Positions 56,031-64,000 of a stretch of DNA of 64,000 nucleotides are shown piece by piece. Source of the DNA: CAWAYR01 sp050250955 (lineage in GTDB: Bacteria; Acidobacteriota; Vicinamibacteria; Vicinamibacterales; UBA2999); NCBI GenBank assembly GCA_050250955.1, contig JBFWNR010000004.1, positions 1-64,000 of the forward strand. The letters are read 5' to 3'. The notes beneath the pieces are model-generated. The model saw nothing but the letters and a program-made list of their open reading frames with translations. It ran no database searches and was not told the origin of the DNA. The position numbers and the translations under genes are program-made. Within the stretch, counting starts at the first letter, position 1, and every line of letters starts with the position of its first letter.

Positions 56031-58307
56031 ATGGGTTCCGCTCCGCGTGTGGCCGGCGTGCTGCCGGCACTGCTGGCTGGCTGGGTGTGTGTCTCGGCGC
56101 TGCCGGCGGCCGCCCAGAGCCCCGCGGCGACGCCGTCGTCGATCGCGGATCTGCCGCGGCCGGTGGCCACCGCCGCAGGCGTCGCCGAAGCGCCGACGCT
56201 CGACGGCGACGTGCTGGGCGACCCGGCGTGGGCGGCGGCGACCCCGATCGACGGGTTCGTGCAGGAGCTGCCGTTCGAAGGTGCCCCGGTCTCGGAGAAG
56301 ACCGAGGTCCGCGTCATCTTCACCAGCGACACGCTCTACATCGGCGCGGTGATGTACGACCGCGACCCGGGCGCGATCGTCGTATCGGACTCGCGCCGCG
56401 ACGCGCCGCTCGACGACGTCGACAGCTTCCGCGTCATCTTCGACACCTACCGCGATCGCCAGAACGGCTTCGTCTTCGGCACCAACCCGGCCGGCGTCGA
56501 ATACGACGGGCAGTCGACCTTCGAGGGGCAGGGCGGCGGCGGCATGGCCGGCGGCGGCATGCAGGGCACCGGCTCGGGCAGCGGCTTCAACGTCAACTGG
56601 GACGGCGCCTGGCAGGTGCGCTCGAAGATCACCGAGATCGGCTGGTCGGCCGAGTTCGCCATTCCGTTCAAGACGCTGCGCTTCCCGGCCGGCGAGAGCC
56701 AGACCTGGGGCGTCAACTTCCAGCGCATCATCCGCCGCCGCAACGAGCGGGCCTATTGGGCGCCGATTCCCCGCCAGTTCAACCTCTATCGCGTGTCGCT
56801 GGCCGGCTCGATCGGCGGCATCCGCACCCCGACCATCCGCAACTTCAAGCTGATGCCGTTCGTGCTCGGCAGCGCCATCACCTCGGGGGTGCGGCCGGTG
56901 GACACCGAGACGTCGGGTGAAGTCGGCGGCGATCTCAAGTTCAACCTCACGCCGAGCCTGGCCCTCGACGGCACCATCAACACCGACTTCGCCCAGGTGG
57001 AAGTCGACGACCAGCAGGTCAATCTCGACCGCTTCAACCTGTTCTTCCCCGAGAAGCGGCCGTTCTTCCTCGAGAACGCCGGCTTCTTCTCGGTGGGCAA
57101 CCCCGGTGAGGTGGACCTGTTCTTCAGCCGCCGCATCGGCCTGGGCCGATCGGGCGAGGCGATTCCGATCATCGCCGGCGCCCGGGTGTCGGGCAAGGCC
57201 GGACGCTACAACGTCGGCCTGCTCAACATGCAGACCAACGACCTCGACAACGTCGTGCCGAGCAACAACTTCGCGGTGGCGCGGATCAGCCGCGACCTGC
57301 CCAACCGGTCGATGATCGGCGGCATCGTCGTCAACCGCGTCGCGGTCGGCGACCTCGCCGCCGACGGCGACAACAACCAGACCTTCGGCATCGACGGCCG
57401 GCTCGGCATCCGCCAGAACACCGTCGTCTCGGGGTTCCTGGCCCGCACGCGCACGCCCGGCATGACCGGCCCCGACGTCAACTTCCTGGCCTACAACCTG
57501 CGCTCGCGCACCAACCTGCGCAAGATCGACGTCGATGTCGGCTACCAGCAGGTCGGCAAGGACTTCAACCCGGAGGTCGGCTTCCTGACCCGCGACGGCT
57601 ACCGCAAGGGCGATGTCCGGGTCATGACCCGCTTCCGTCCGAAGCGGGTCTTCCAGGAACTGCGGCCCCACGTCACGGTGCGCAGCTTCTGGGGCTTCGA
57701 CGGCTTCCAGGAATCCGGCTACGCCCACATCGACAACCACTGGGTGTTCAAGGACAGCACCGAGGCCCACACCGGCGTCAACCTCATCCAGGAAGGCGTC
57801 CGCGTGCCCTTCGAGATCTACCCGGGCATCTTCGTGCCGGCCGGCGACTACAAGAACGCCGAAGTGCAGCCGGTGCTGATGACCAACCAGGCGCTGCCGG
57901 TGAGCTTCAGCTGGCAGTCGAACTTCGGCGGCTTCTTCAGCGGCCATCGCAAGGCGATCAGCCCGACGCTGCGCATCCGCGGCGGGCAGACGCTGACCGC
58001 CGAGCTGTCCTACCAGCGCAACGACGTCGACCTGCCGCAGGGCGACTTCGTCACCAACCTGGTGCGGACGCGGATCTCGTATTCGTTCACGCCGCGCATC
58101 TTCGCGCAGACGCTCGTCCAGTACAACGACCGCGCCGACATCTGGGCCGTCAACCTGCGTCTCGGCTGGCTGCAGGCGGCCAACACCGGCCTGTTCATCG
58201 TCTACAACGACACCCGCGGCCTCTACGACTTCGAGCCGCGCCGGCCGGAACGCACCGACCGCAGCCTGGTCATCAAGTTCAGCCGGATGTTCGACGTGTT
58301 CCAGTAG
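56031..58307 (+). CDS. DUF5916 outer-membrane-type protein with CBM9-like N-terminal domain
   Basis: A 758-residue protein: signal peptide (1 to about 25, PAAAQ), then a carbohydrate-binding-family-9-like domain (LDGDVLGDPAWAAATPIDGF, LYIGAVMYDRD, VIFDTYRDRQNGFVFGTN) and the DUF5916 C-terminal barrel (FPEKRPFFLENAGFFSVG, FFSRRIGLG, repeated aromatic strands, ending FSRMFDVFQ). The family is common in Acidobacteria and Bacteroidetes and is thought to reside in the outer membrane. A Gly/Met-rich insertion (GQGGGGMAGGGMQGTGSGSG) at about 165-184 is a loop peculiarity. Starts earlier than 56031 lack a signal peptide at the N terminus. Confidence 0.9.
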   Translation: MGSAPRVAGVLPALLAGWVCVSALPAAAQSPAATPSSIADLPRPVATAAGVAEAPTLDGDVLGDPAWAAATPIDGFVQELPFEGAPVSEKTEVRVIFTSDTLYIGAVMYDRDPGAIVVSDSRRDAPLDDVDSFRVIFDTYRDRQNGFVFGTNPAGVEYDGQSTFEGQGGGGMAGGGMQGTGSGSGFNVNWDGAWQVRSKITEIGWSAEFAIPFKTLRFPAGESQTWGVNFQRIIRRRNERAYWAPIPRQFNLYRVSLAGSIGGIRTPTIRNFKLMPFVLGSAITSGVRPVDTETSGEVGGDLKFNLTPSLALDGTINTDFAQVEVDDQQVNLDRFNLFFPEKRPFFLENAGFFSVGNPGEVDLFFSRRIGLGRSGEAIPIIAGARVSGKAGRYNVGLLNMQTNDLDNVVPSNNFAVARISRDLPNRSMIGGIVVNRVAVGDLAADGDNNQTFGIDGRLGIRQNTVVSGFLARTRTPGMTGPDVNFLAYNLRSRTNLRKIDVDVGYQQVGKDFNPEVGFLTRDGYRKGDVRVMTRFRPKRVFQELRPHVTVRSFWGFDGFQESGYAHIDNHWVFKDSTEAHTGVNLIQEGVRVPFEIYPGIFVPAGDYKNAEVQPVLMTNQALPVSFSWQSNFGGFFSGHRKAISPTLRIRGGQTLTAELSYQRNDVDLPQGDFVTNLVRTRISYSFTPRIFAQTLVQYNDRADIWAVNLRLGWLQAANTGLFIVYNDTRGLYDFEPRRPERTDRSLVIKFSRMFDVFQ

Positions 58308-58313
58308 CGGCCG

Positions 58314-59336
58314 TCACGCCGGCGGTGCCGCGGCGCTGGCGGCCCAGTGCGCCGCCAGGCGCTCGGCCAGGGCATCGATGGTGAGCGGCGAGCTGCCCTC
58401 GGCCTTGTTGTTGACCAGCACGTAGACCTTCCAGCCGCGCTTCAGCGCCCTGGCGGTGAGCGCCACCACCTCGCCGCGCATCGCCTCGTCGGGGGCCACC
58501 AGGCGGTCGAACGGCGTGAACCGCTCGCGCTGGTCCTCGTACCACGTGCCGGGCTTCAACAGCAGCCGCAGCACCACGAAGGGCGCCGTCGCGCCGACCA
58601 CGGCGGCCTGGGCCACCGGCATCGGCATCGCGCTCCAGTAGTTGAAGGTGTGGGCGACGCCGTGACGGCGCAGGACCGCCGCGTACTCCGGGGTCAGCAG
58701 CGCCCGGTCGCGGATCTCGACGGCGTAGTGGAACTGGCGCGGCAGCGCCTCGAGGAAGCGGTCGAGCTCCTCGCTGAAGCGGCCGACCGGCGCGGCCGCA
58801 TCGCGCCGCCCGGGCGGAAACTCCAGCACGATGGGACCGGTGTGTGCGGCGAAGCCGGTGGCCAGCGGCACCAGCAGGTCGTCGACGAGCCGGCCGACCG
58901 ACAGGAAGTCCGGGTTGGGCGGGGCGGCGCCGCGCCCGGCGCCGAAGGCCGGGACGACCCGTGAGGTGACGACGGCCGGCGCCTTGATGCAGGCGCGGAA
59001 CCCGTCGGGCAGCTGGTCGGCGTAGGCGCGCAGGTCGTCCAGCGGAATCGGCGCGTAGTAGCTGCGGTCGATGCCCACCGTACGCAGCAGCGGGTGGCGC
59101 GCGTAGTGGCGCAGGCCGTCGCGGCCGAGACGCGCCGCGGACAGGCCGGCCGGGTAGACCAGACCCGCCCAGCCCGGGAAAGCCCACGAGCTGGTGCCGA
59201 AGGCGACCTCGAGGGGCAGCGCGGCGGCGACGGCGGCGGCGGCCCGGCGGCGGGCGTCGAGACGGGCGTCGAGATCGCGGTCGCGCCCGGCGGGTTCGGC
59301 CGGCGGGTCGTCGAACAGCGACGGCTGGTCGCTCAC
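58314..59336 (-). CDS. DUF72-family protein
   Basis: A 340-residue TIM-barrel-like protein of the DUF72 (COG1801, YecE) family: VAFGTSSWAFPGWAG, FRACIKAPAVVTS, VLEFPPG, FHYAVEIRDRALLTPEY and VYVLVNNKAEGSSP. An N-terminal Asp/Arg-rich disordered stretch (1-35) precedes it. Function is unknown. GTG 59336 has GGAGG about 5 bases upstream. Divergent from rsgA across 50 bases; its stop is 6 bases from the DUF5916 stop. Confidence 0.9.
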   Translation of the reverse strand: MSDQPSLFDDPPAEPAGRDRDLDARLDARRRAAAAVAAALPLEVAFGTSSWAFPGWAGLVYPAGLSAARLGRDGLRHYARHPLLRTVGIDRSYYAPIPLDDLRAYADQLPDGFRACIKAPAVVTSRVVPAFGAGRGAAPPNPDFLSVGRLVDDLLVPLATGFAAHTGPIVLEFPPGRRDAAAPVGRFSEELDRFLEALPRQFHYAVEIRDRALLTPEYAAVLRRHGVAHTFNYWSAMPMPVAQAAVVGATAPFVVLRLLLKPGTWYEDQRERFTPFDRLVAPDEAMRGEVVALTARALKRGWKVYVLVNNKAEGSSPLTIDALAERLAAHWAASAAAPPA

Positions 59337-59351
59337 CTCCGCCTCCGGGCC

Positions 59352-59380
59352 TTGTCACCGTCCGGCCTTGCGGCGACACT
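59352..59380 (+). promoter_or_regulatory. Promoter of rsgA, leaderless type
   Basis: TTGTCA (59352-59357), 17-base spacer, GACACT (59375-59380), then six bases to the GTG at 59387. Confidence 0.5.
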
Positions 59381-59386
59381 AGCGCG

Positions 59387-60505
59387 GTGTCCGCAGCAGC
59401 GCCGCCGGCCGACGACGCCGAGCCGTCCACCGACGGGCTCGCGGCCCTCGGTTGGGACGCGGCCTGGGCCGAGACCTTCGCCCCGCACGCCGCCGAGGGA
59501 CTGGTGCCGGCGCGCGTCGCGATCGAATTCAATCATCTCTTTCGACTGTACACGGGCGACGGCGAAGTCCGCGCCCAGCACGCCGGCCGCCTGCTGCACA
59601 CCGCGGCGGGACGTCACGCCCTGGCCGCGGTCGGCGACTGGGTGGCGATCCGGACCCGACCGCAGGAGCGGACCGCGACCATCGAAGCCGTGCTGCCGCG
59701 GCGGACGGAGTTCTCGCGCAAGGCGGCCGGCGAGCTCACCGAACAGCAGGTGCTCGCCGCCAACATCGACGTCGTCTTCCTGGTGATGGGGCTCGATCGC
59801 GACTACAACCCCCGCCGGCTGGAGCGCTACCTGGTCCTGGCCCGCGAGAGCCGCGCCGTGCCGCACGTCGTCCTGAGCAAGGCCGACCTGGCCGACGACA
59901 TCCCGGCCGCCGTGGCCGAGATCGCCGCGCTGGCGCCCGGCGTCGCCGTCCACGTCACCAGCGTTCGCGACCGGCGCGGGCTCGACGCCGTGCGCGCCGC
60001 CATCGGCCCGGGCCGGACCGGCGCGCTGCTGGGCAGCTCGGGCGCCGGCAAGTCGACGTTGATCAACGCGCTGCTCGGCGAGGAACGGCTGGCCACCGGC
60101 CATGTCCGCGCCTCGGACTCGCGCGGCCGCCACACGACCCGCCACCGCCAGCTCGTGCCGCTGCCCGGCGGCGGGCTGCTCATCGACACCCCGGGCATGC
60201 GCGAACTGCAGTTGTGGGCGGTGGCCGAGACCGCCGATGCGACCTTCGACGACATCGATGCCGTCGCCGCCGGTTGCCACTTCACCGACTGCCGGCACCG
60301 CAGCGAACCGCGCTGCGCGGTGCGCGCCGCCGTCGAGGCCGGCACCATCGACGCGGCCCGCCTCGAGAGCTTCCACAAGCTGCAGGACGAGGCCCGGTCG
60401 CTCACCGCCCGCCAGGATGCCCGCGAGCGCATCCAGCAGCGGGCGCAGGCGAAGATGATCGCCAAGTCGGCGCGGCAGCTCTACCGGATGCGCGACCGCG
60501 GCTGA
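59387..60505 (+). CDS. rsgA: Ribosome small subunit-dependent GTPase A
   Basis: A 372-residue circularly permuted GTPase. The OB domain comes first, then G4 SKADLAD, G5-like HVTS, G1 LLGSSGAGKSTL, switch RHTTRHRQL, and G3 DTPGMREL; a C-terminal zinc knuckle CHFTDCRHRSEPRC follows. It tests the maturity of 30S subunits. GTG 59387 lies 6 bases after a GACACT box and has no Shine-Dalgarno. The helical tail has RARERIQQRAQAKMIAKSARQLY-like basic residues, typical of the family. Confidence 0.95.
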   Translation: MSAAAPPADDAEPSTDGLAALGWDAAWAETFAPHAAEGLVPARVAIEFNHLFRLYTGDGEVRAQHAGRLLHTAAGRHALAAVGDWVAIRTRPQERTATIEAVLPRRTEFSRKAAGELTEQQVLAANIDVVFLVMGLDRDYNPRRLERYLVLARESRAVPHVVLSKADLADDIPAAVAEIAALAPGVAVHVTSVRDRRGLDAVRAAIGPGRTGALLGSSGAGKSTLINALLGEERLATGHVRASDSRGRHTTRHRQLVPLPGGGLLIDTPGMRELQLWAVAETADATFDDIDAVAAGCHFTDCRHRSEPRCAVRAAVEAGTIDAARLESFHKLQDEARSLTARQDARERIQQRAQAKMIAKSARQLYRMRDRG

Positions 60506-60515
60506 CGGCGTCGGG

Positions 60516-61019
60516 TCAGCCGAGCAGTTCGCGGCGCACCTGGTCGCCGGCGCGCAGCGCCGCCAGCGTGTCCCAGCTCCGCCCGGCCGGCGACGACCGG
60601 TTGCCGATCCGCGCGTAGAGGCCGGCCAGCGTCTCGGCCGATTGCACCTCGGGATGCTCGGCCACTTCGAGCACGTGCTGCAGCTCGTGGGCGAGCATCG
60701 CCACCGCCTCGCGGGCTGGCAGGTCGGGGCGGAACGAGGCGCGGACGAGCCGCGCCGACGGGGTCGTCGCCATCCAGGTCAGACCGGCCGAGAGGCCGCG
60801 GTTCAGGCGCGGGTCGATGTCGAGGAAGACGATGACGTCGCGCCGTTCGATCTGCTCGACCAGATCGCGGAAGGTGTCCGAGGCGGCCAGCCCGCGTTCG
60901 ATCCAGGCGGCGATCCGCGCGCTCTGCGGGCGGAGACGGGCGTAGGCGGGGGCGGCGACGAGTGGCGTCCAGCCGCCGAGTGCGGCCAGCAGGGCAGACA
61001 CGACGAGCAGGCGGGTCAT
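60516..61019 (-). CDS. Small exported HExxH protein
   Basis: A 167-residue exported protein: signal peptide (1 to about 23, PLVAAP), then a compact domain with LAHELQHVLEVAEH (HExxH with a downstream Glu), a likely single zinc site. I do not recognise the family; related proteins are annotated as hypothetical. The text FLDIDPRLNRGLSAGLTWM precedes the motif. ATG 61019 has GGGAGG about 8 bases upstream. Stop is 10 bases from the rsgA stop. Confidence 0.75.
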   Translation of the reverse strand: MTRLLVVSALLAALGGWTPLVAAPAYARLRPQSARIAAWIERGLAASDTFRDLVEQIERRDVIVFLDIDPRLNRGLSAGLTWMATTPSARLVRASFRPDLPAREAVAMLAHELQHVLEVAEHPEVQSAETLAGLYARIGNRSSPAGRSWDTLAALRAGDQVRRELLG

Positions 61020-61179
61020 GCGATTCCCTCCCTGCCCCTCGACCATCTCCGGCGACGTGCAAGCGGCCCGCGTCGGACTCGACGGCGCCGTGTCGAGACC
61101 ATTGACGATCCGGGCGCGACGGAAGTCTCAGGCGGCGGCGAACGAGCGGGGACGGGCCGAGGGACGGGCCGGTCGCGCG

Positions 61180-61185
61180 TACAAT
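61180..61185 (+). promoter_or_regulatory. -10 box for the tandem cyclophilin gene
   Basis: TACAAT lies 18 bases before the ATG at 61204. The leader of about 11 bases holds a Shine-Dalgarno (GGAGGG, 61192-61197), so this start is not leaderless. Confidence 0.45.
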
Positions 61186-61203
61186 CGGCCGCGGAGGGCG
61201 GCC

Positions 61204-62379
61204 ATGCGGGGGATCGCGACTGCGGCGGCGGTGATGGTGATGACGGCAGCGGCGGTGGCGTCGGCCCGGCCCGCGGCGCGGACGCAGAAGCCGGCACCGG
61301 CGAAGCCGGCGACCGCCCCGGCGCGGCCCGAGCCGTTCCGCACCGCGCTCACCCTCGACGCGATGCGCGGCAAGCAGGCGGTGGTGACGACGACCGCCGG
61401 CGAGATCGTCATCGACCTGCTGCCCGAGCACGCCCCCAACCACGTCGGGCTGTTCATCAAGACCGCCGAGGAGGGCGGCTTCACCGGCACGACCTTCCAC
61501 CGCGTCGTCCATCAGGGGATCGTGCAGGGCGGCGATCCGCTGACGAAGGACCCGGCGACGCGGGCCAAGGCCGGCACCGGCGGTCTCAATCTGATCCAGC
61601 AGGAGGGACTGACCGAGAAGCACACCCGCGGCGCGGTCTCGGCGGTGATCGTGCCCGGCCGCCCGGACAGCGGCGGTACGCAGTTCTTCATCTGCATCGT
61701 CGACCAGCCCAGCCTCGACGGCAGGCACACCGTCTACGGCCGGGTCAGCGACGGCCTGCTGGTGGCCCAGCGCATCTCCGAAGGCGCCGCCGATCCGACC
61801 GGCGTGCCCAACGACCCGGTGACCATCACCGGCGTGGTCATCCGCGACAAGCCGGCCGAGCGGCCGACGCCGTTCACCACCGAGTCGGTCGCCGAACTCG
61901 CCGGGTACCGTGCGGTGCTGGAGACGTCGCTCGGCGACATCACCGTGTCACTGACGCCCGACAAGGCGCCGGAGCACGTCCGCAATTTCCTGCGCCTGGC
62001 CGAACTGGGGGTCTACGACGACATGACCTTCCATCGGGTGGTGAAGGGCTTCGTCATCCAGACCGGCCATCTGCCCACCCGCAGGACGCCGCTCAGCGAG
62101 GCCCAGCAGAAGCACGTCCACACGCTCAAGGCCGAGTTCAACGACCAGCGGCACGTCCTGGGGACGCTGTCGATGGCGCGACTGGCCGAACCCGACACCG
62201 CCAGCACGTCGTTCTTCATCGTCACCGCGCCGGCGACGATGCTCGACGACAAGTACACCGTCTTCGGCAAGGTCGAGCAGGGGCTCGACGTGGTGCAGGC
62301 CATCGAGGCGGTGGCGGTCAACGGCGAGACGCCGGTGCAGGACGTGGCGCTCAGGCGGATCCGGCTCGTCAAACCGTGA
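61204..62379 (+). CDS. Exported tandem cyclophilin-type peptidyl-prolyl isomerase
   Basis: A 391-residue exported protein with two cyclophilin domains after a signal peptide (about 1-22) and an Ala/Pro/Lys-rich linker. Domain 1 (about 55-215): TTFHRVVHQGIVQGGDP, GTQFFICIVDQPSLDGRHTVYGRV. Domain 2 (about 235-391): MTFHRVVKGFVIQTGH, STSFFIVTAPATMLDDKYTVFGKV. The catalytic Arg of FHRV is in both; the QFF of the active site is replaced by SFF in domain 2, so domain 1 is more likely active. It would assist folding in the periplasm. Confidence 0.9.
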   Translation: MRGIATAAAVMVMTAAAVASARPAARTQKPAPAKPATAPARPEPFRTALTLDAMRGKQAVVTTTAGEIVIDLLPEHAPNHVGLFIKTAEEGGFTGTTFHRVVHQGIVQGGDPLTKDPATRAKAGTGGLNLIQQEGLTEKHTRGAVSAVIVPGRPDSGGTQFFICIVDQPSLDGRHTVYGRVSDGLLVAQRISEGAADPTGVPNDPVTITGVVIRDKPAERPTPFTTESVAELAGYRAVLETSLGDITVSLTPDKAPEHVRNFLRLAELGVYDDMTFHRVVKGFVIQTGHLPTRRTPLSEAQQKHVHTLKAEFNDQRHVLGTLSMARLAEPDTASTSFFIVTAPATMLDDKYTVFGKVEQGLDVVQAIEAVAVNGETPVQDVALRRIRLVKP

Positions 62380-62501
62380 CGCGGTCCGCCGGAGCCGCCC
62401 GGCGGCGTCCTTCCTCCGTCCTCGCCAACTGACGCCCCACAATCATCTCGGCCTCCGGAAGGGCGCCACCGGACGCCTCCGGCGCTCGCGCGAGCGGCGC
62501 G

Positions 62502-63443
62502 TCAGCGCTTCGCCACCGCGTGTCCAGCGCGGATCATCGCGTCGTCGCCGATGAGCAGCGTGAAGCCCTGCTGAATGCGCCGCTCGACGTCGCCCGCCCC
62601 GGCGGTGATGCCGCAGATCATCTTGACGGCCGTGCAGGCGTCGACGATGGTCTGGATGTCCCGTTCCACTCTGGCGCGGTCGCCCGAGTGATAGGCGCCG
62701 AGGTCGCCGGGCGCGGCGGCGACGGCGCTGACGCCCGGCACGCGGACGATCTCGGCGATGTTCCTGACGCCTTCGCCGTTCTCGATGAGCAGCAGGTTGA
62801 AGATCTCGCCGTCGGGATCGAGCGGCCAGACGTCGGCCTTGCGCATGTAGTCGGCAAACGGCGCGCCGAGGAAGCGGACGGCATTGCCGGCGCCCGAGCC
62901 GCGCTGGCCCTCGGGCTCGAAGTCGGCGGCGCCCTCGGCCTGGCGATAGCGCGTCGCCCGCACGACGTTGCGGGCCTGGGCGGCGGTTTCGATGTGCGGC
63001 GTGACCACGCCGAGACCGCCGGTGTCGAGGATCTGCTTGGCCATCCACTGGTTCATCTCGCGGCCGTTGGCCGGGATGCGGACCAGGACCGGCGTGATCC
63101 GCGGCGGGCCGGGGCGGCGCAGCGCCGTCGGATCGAGCGTGAACTGGAGCCAGGTGCGGAAGGTCTCCATGTCGAACGGCGTGTGCTCCATGTCGTAGAA
63201 CCAGAAGTCCGGGAGCGGGTTGCGGGCGGCGGCGACGGCGTCGTCGGGCGACTTGCCGGGCGTGAACGAGCCGAAGATGACCCGGCCGGCGGCGGCGACG
63301 TTGACCAGCCGGCTCCAGTGGCTGCCGGCGACGTTGCCGTCGGCGGGGAAGGCGGCCGGGGCCTGGGCGTCGAGCGGCGGGGTGGAGAGGACGGCCAGCG
63401 CGGCGAGCGCGGCGGGGAGCAAGGCGAGTCGCAGGGTGTGCAT
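62502..63443 (-). CDS. Exported HpcH/HpaI aldolase-type protein
   Basis: A 313-residue protein of the HpcH/HpaI aldolase family (2-oxo acid aldolase, TIM barrel) with an apparent signal peptide (1-26, PLDAQ), unusual for a cytoplasmic enzyme family. Metal-ligand regions: LLIENGEGVRNIAEIV (the Glu position) and SAVAAAPGDLGAYHSG (the Asp in GDL). FYDMEHTPFD matches the DGEHxPxD region. ATG 63443 overlaps the dinB stop (TGATG). It may act on a 2-oxo acid in the periplasm, or be a divergent binding protein. Confidence 0.82.
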   Translation of the reverse strand: MHTLRLALLPAALAALAVLSTPPLDAQAPAAFPADGNVAGSHWSRLVNVAAAGRVIFGSFTPGKSPDDAVAAARNPLPDFWFYDMEHTPFDMETFRTWLQFTLDPTALRRPGPPRITPVLVRIPANGREMNQWMAKQILDTGGLGVVTPHIETAAQARNVVRATRYRQAEGAADFEPEGQRGSGAGNAVRFLGAPFADYMRKADVWPLDPDGEIFNLLLIENGEGVRNIAEIVRVPGVSAVAAAPGDLGAYHSGDRARVERDIQTIVDACTAVKMICGITAGAGDVERRIQQGFTLLIGDDAMIRAGHAVAKR

Positions 63444-64000
63444 CAGGAGACCTCGTCGTCGAACGGCAGGCGGGGGCCACGGCGGAGCGCCGCCCTGGGC
63501 GGCGCGACCGCGGGTGTCGTGGACAGATTGTGCACGCTGGCGCCGAGCAGCCGCACCGGGCGGGTGCCGGCCTCGGTCTTGTCGATGAGCGCGTCGGCAC
63601 GGGCGACCAGCGCTGCGGCGTCGCGGGTCGGCTCGGCGCTGTGGCTGCGCGTCACCGTCTCGAAGTCGCTGTAGCGCACCTTGATGGTGATCGTGCGGGC
63701 GTAGAGACCACGGCGCCCGAGCCAGCGGGCGGCGTCGGCGGCCATCTCGGCGATCTCGCGGCGGATCTCGTCCAGCGCGGTGAGATCGTGTTCGTAGGTG
63801 CACTCCGAGCCGGCCGACTTCGACGGCCGATCCGGTTCGACCGGCCGCGGATCGCGTCCGGCCGCCAGGTCCTTCAGCCAGTCGGCCAGCGAGCCGACCA
63901 GCCCGCGCAGCGTGTCGAGCTCGGCGCCGCGCACGTCGATGAGACGGGTGATGCCGTGGGCCTGGAGCTTGCGCGCAGTGACCGGCCCCACGCCCCACAG
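63443..64000 (-). CDS. dinB: DNA polymerase IV, C-terminal part (truncated by window end)
   Basis: A 186-codon partial Y-family polymerase; the 5' part lies beyond base 64000. It begins in the helix-hairpin-helix of the thumb (WGVGPVTARKL), continues through LVGSLADWLKDLAAG and the little-finger domain (KSAGSECTYEHDL, YARTITIKVRYSDFETVTRS, VRLLGASVHNL), and ends with an Arg/Pro-rich tail. The catalytic palm residues are outside the window. No C-terminal beta-clamp motif is clear (RLPFDDEVS could contribute). The aldolase gene overlaps its stop. Confidence 0.93.
   Translation of the reverse strand: MWGVGPVTARKLQAHGITRLIDVRGAELDTLRGLVGSLADWLKDLAAGRDPRPVEPDRPSKSAGSECTYEHDLTALDEIRREIAEMAADAARWLGRRGLYARTITIKVRYSDFETVTRSHSAEPTRDAAALVARADALIDKTEAGTRPVRLLGASVHNLSTTPAVAPPRAALRRGPRLPFDDEVS

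Overview
The window is very GC-rich chromosomal DNA packed with genes on both strands, with frequent 4-base stop/start overlaps (ATGA, GTGA, TTGA). The gene content points to Acidobacteriota, probably a Vicinamibacteria-like lineage. It includes three large ADOP-type duplicated permeases (one with its PadR regulator), a DUF5916 outer-membrane-type protein, secreted S9, M20, M49-like and DUF885 peptidases, paired PQQ-type propeller dehydrogenases, an exported HpcH/HpaI aldolase and a tandem cyclophilin. This assignment rests on gene content, not on a marker tree. I see no tRNA, rRNA, CRISPR array, phage module or transposase gene.

Layout. 88-2323: three overlapping genes for secreted or envelope proteins, including a matrixin-like zinc protease. 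2329-4688: a compatible-solute-type ABC importer (ATPase, then a binding-protein/permease fusion). 4692-4748: a nested palindrome of REP type abutting the promoter of an M20 peptidase (4762-6276), followed by a class A beta-lactamase-like hydrolase. 7218-11254 (minus): crtY-crtI-crtB-crtZ. Divergent from it (11235-14469) are an ABC-2 exporter pair and a crtE-type prenyl synthase; together these predict zeaxanthin-type carotenoids. 14474-16927: ADOP 1. 17080-21727: aconitase, queG, a doubtful small ORF and algH. 21765-23480: M49-like lipoprotein. 23491-25371 (minus): cytochrome c, small His-rich periplasmic protein, tandem Usp. 25417-27658: fmdB-type zinc ribbon divergent from typA. 27862-30926 (minus): PadR and ADOP 2. 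30983-35206 (minus): an RnfD-like protein with a disulfide-type Sel1 tail, an FGE/sulfatase-domain protein and an ArnT/PMT-type glycosyltransferase. 35353-39706: tandem PQQ dehydrogenases sharing a 639-base identical block. 39927-44333: HIT protein and DUF885 peptidase divergent from an S9 peptidase. 44344-48997: glutamate dehydrogenase, mreB, a hypothetical protein, a thioredoxin-like [2Fe-2S] ferredoxin and TerC. 49002-51452 (minus): ADOP 3. 51564-55164: ECF sigma factor, zinc anti-sigma factor and two HEAT-repeat secreted proteins. 55245-60505: alpha/beta hydrolase, DUF5916 protein, DUF72 protein and rsgA. 60516-64000: small HExxH protein, tandem cyclophilin, exported HpcH/HpaI aldolase and the C-terminal part of dinB, which runs off the window end.

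Two window-wide patterns stand out. First, many first-in-operon genes have a -10-like hexamer (TATACT, TAGACT, TATGAT, TATGCT, TAGGAT) only 6-8 bases before the start codon and no Shine-Dalgarno, which implies leaderless mRNAs; other genes use a clear GGAG-type site. Second, convergent genes are packed with gaps of 4-10 bases or a small overlap, leaving no room for terminators. The most interesting loci are the converted PQQ pair, the RnfD/Sel1 + FGE unit, the REP-type palindrome at the M20 promoter, and the interlocked promoters between the DUF885 and S9 genes.
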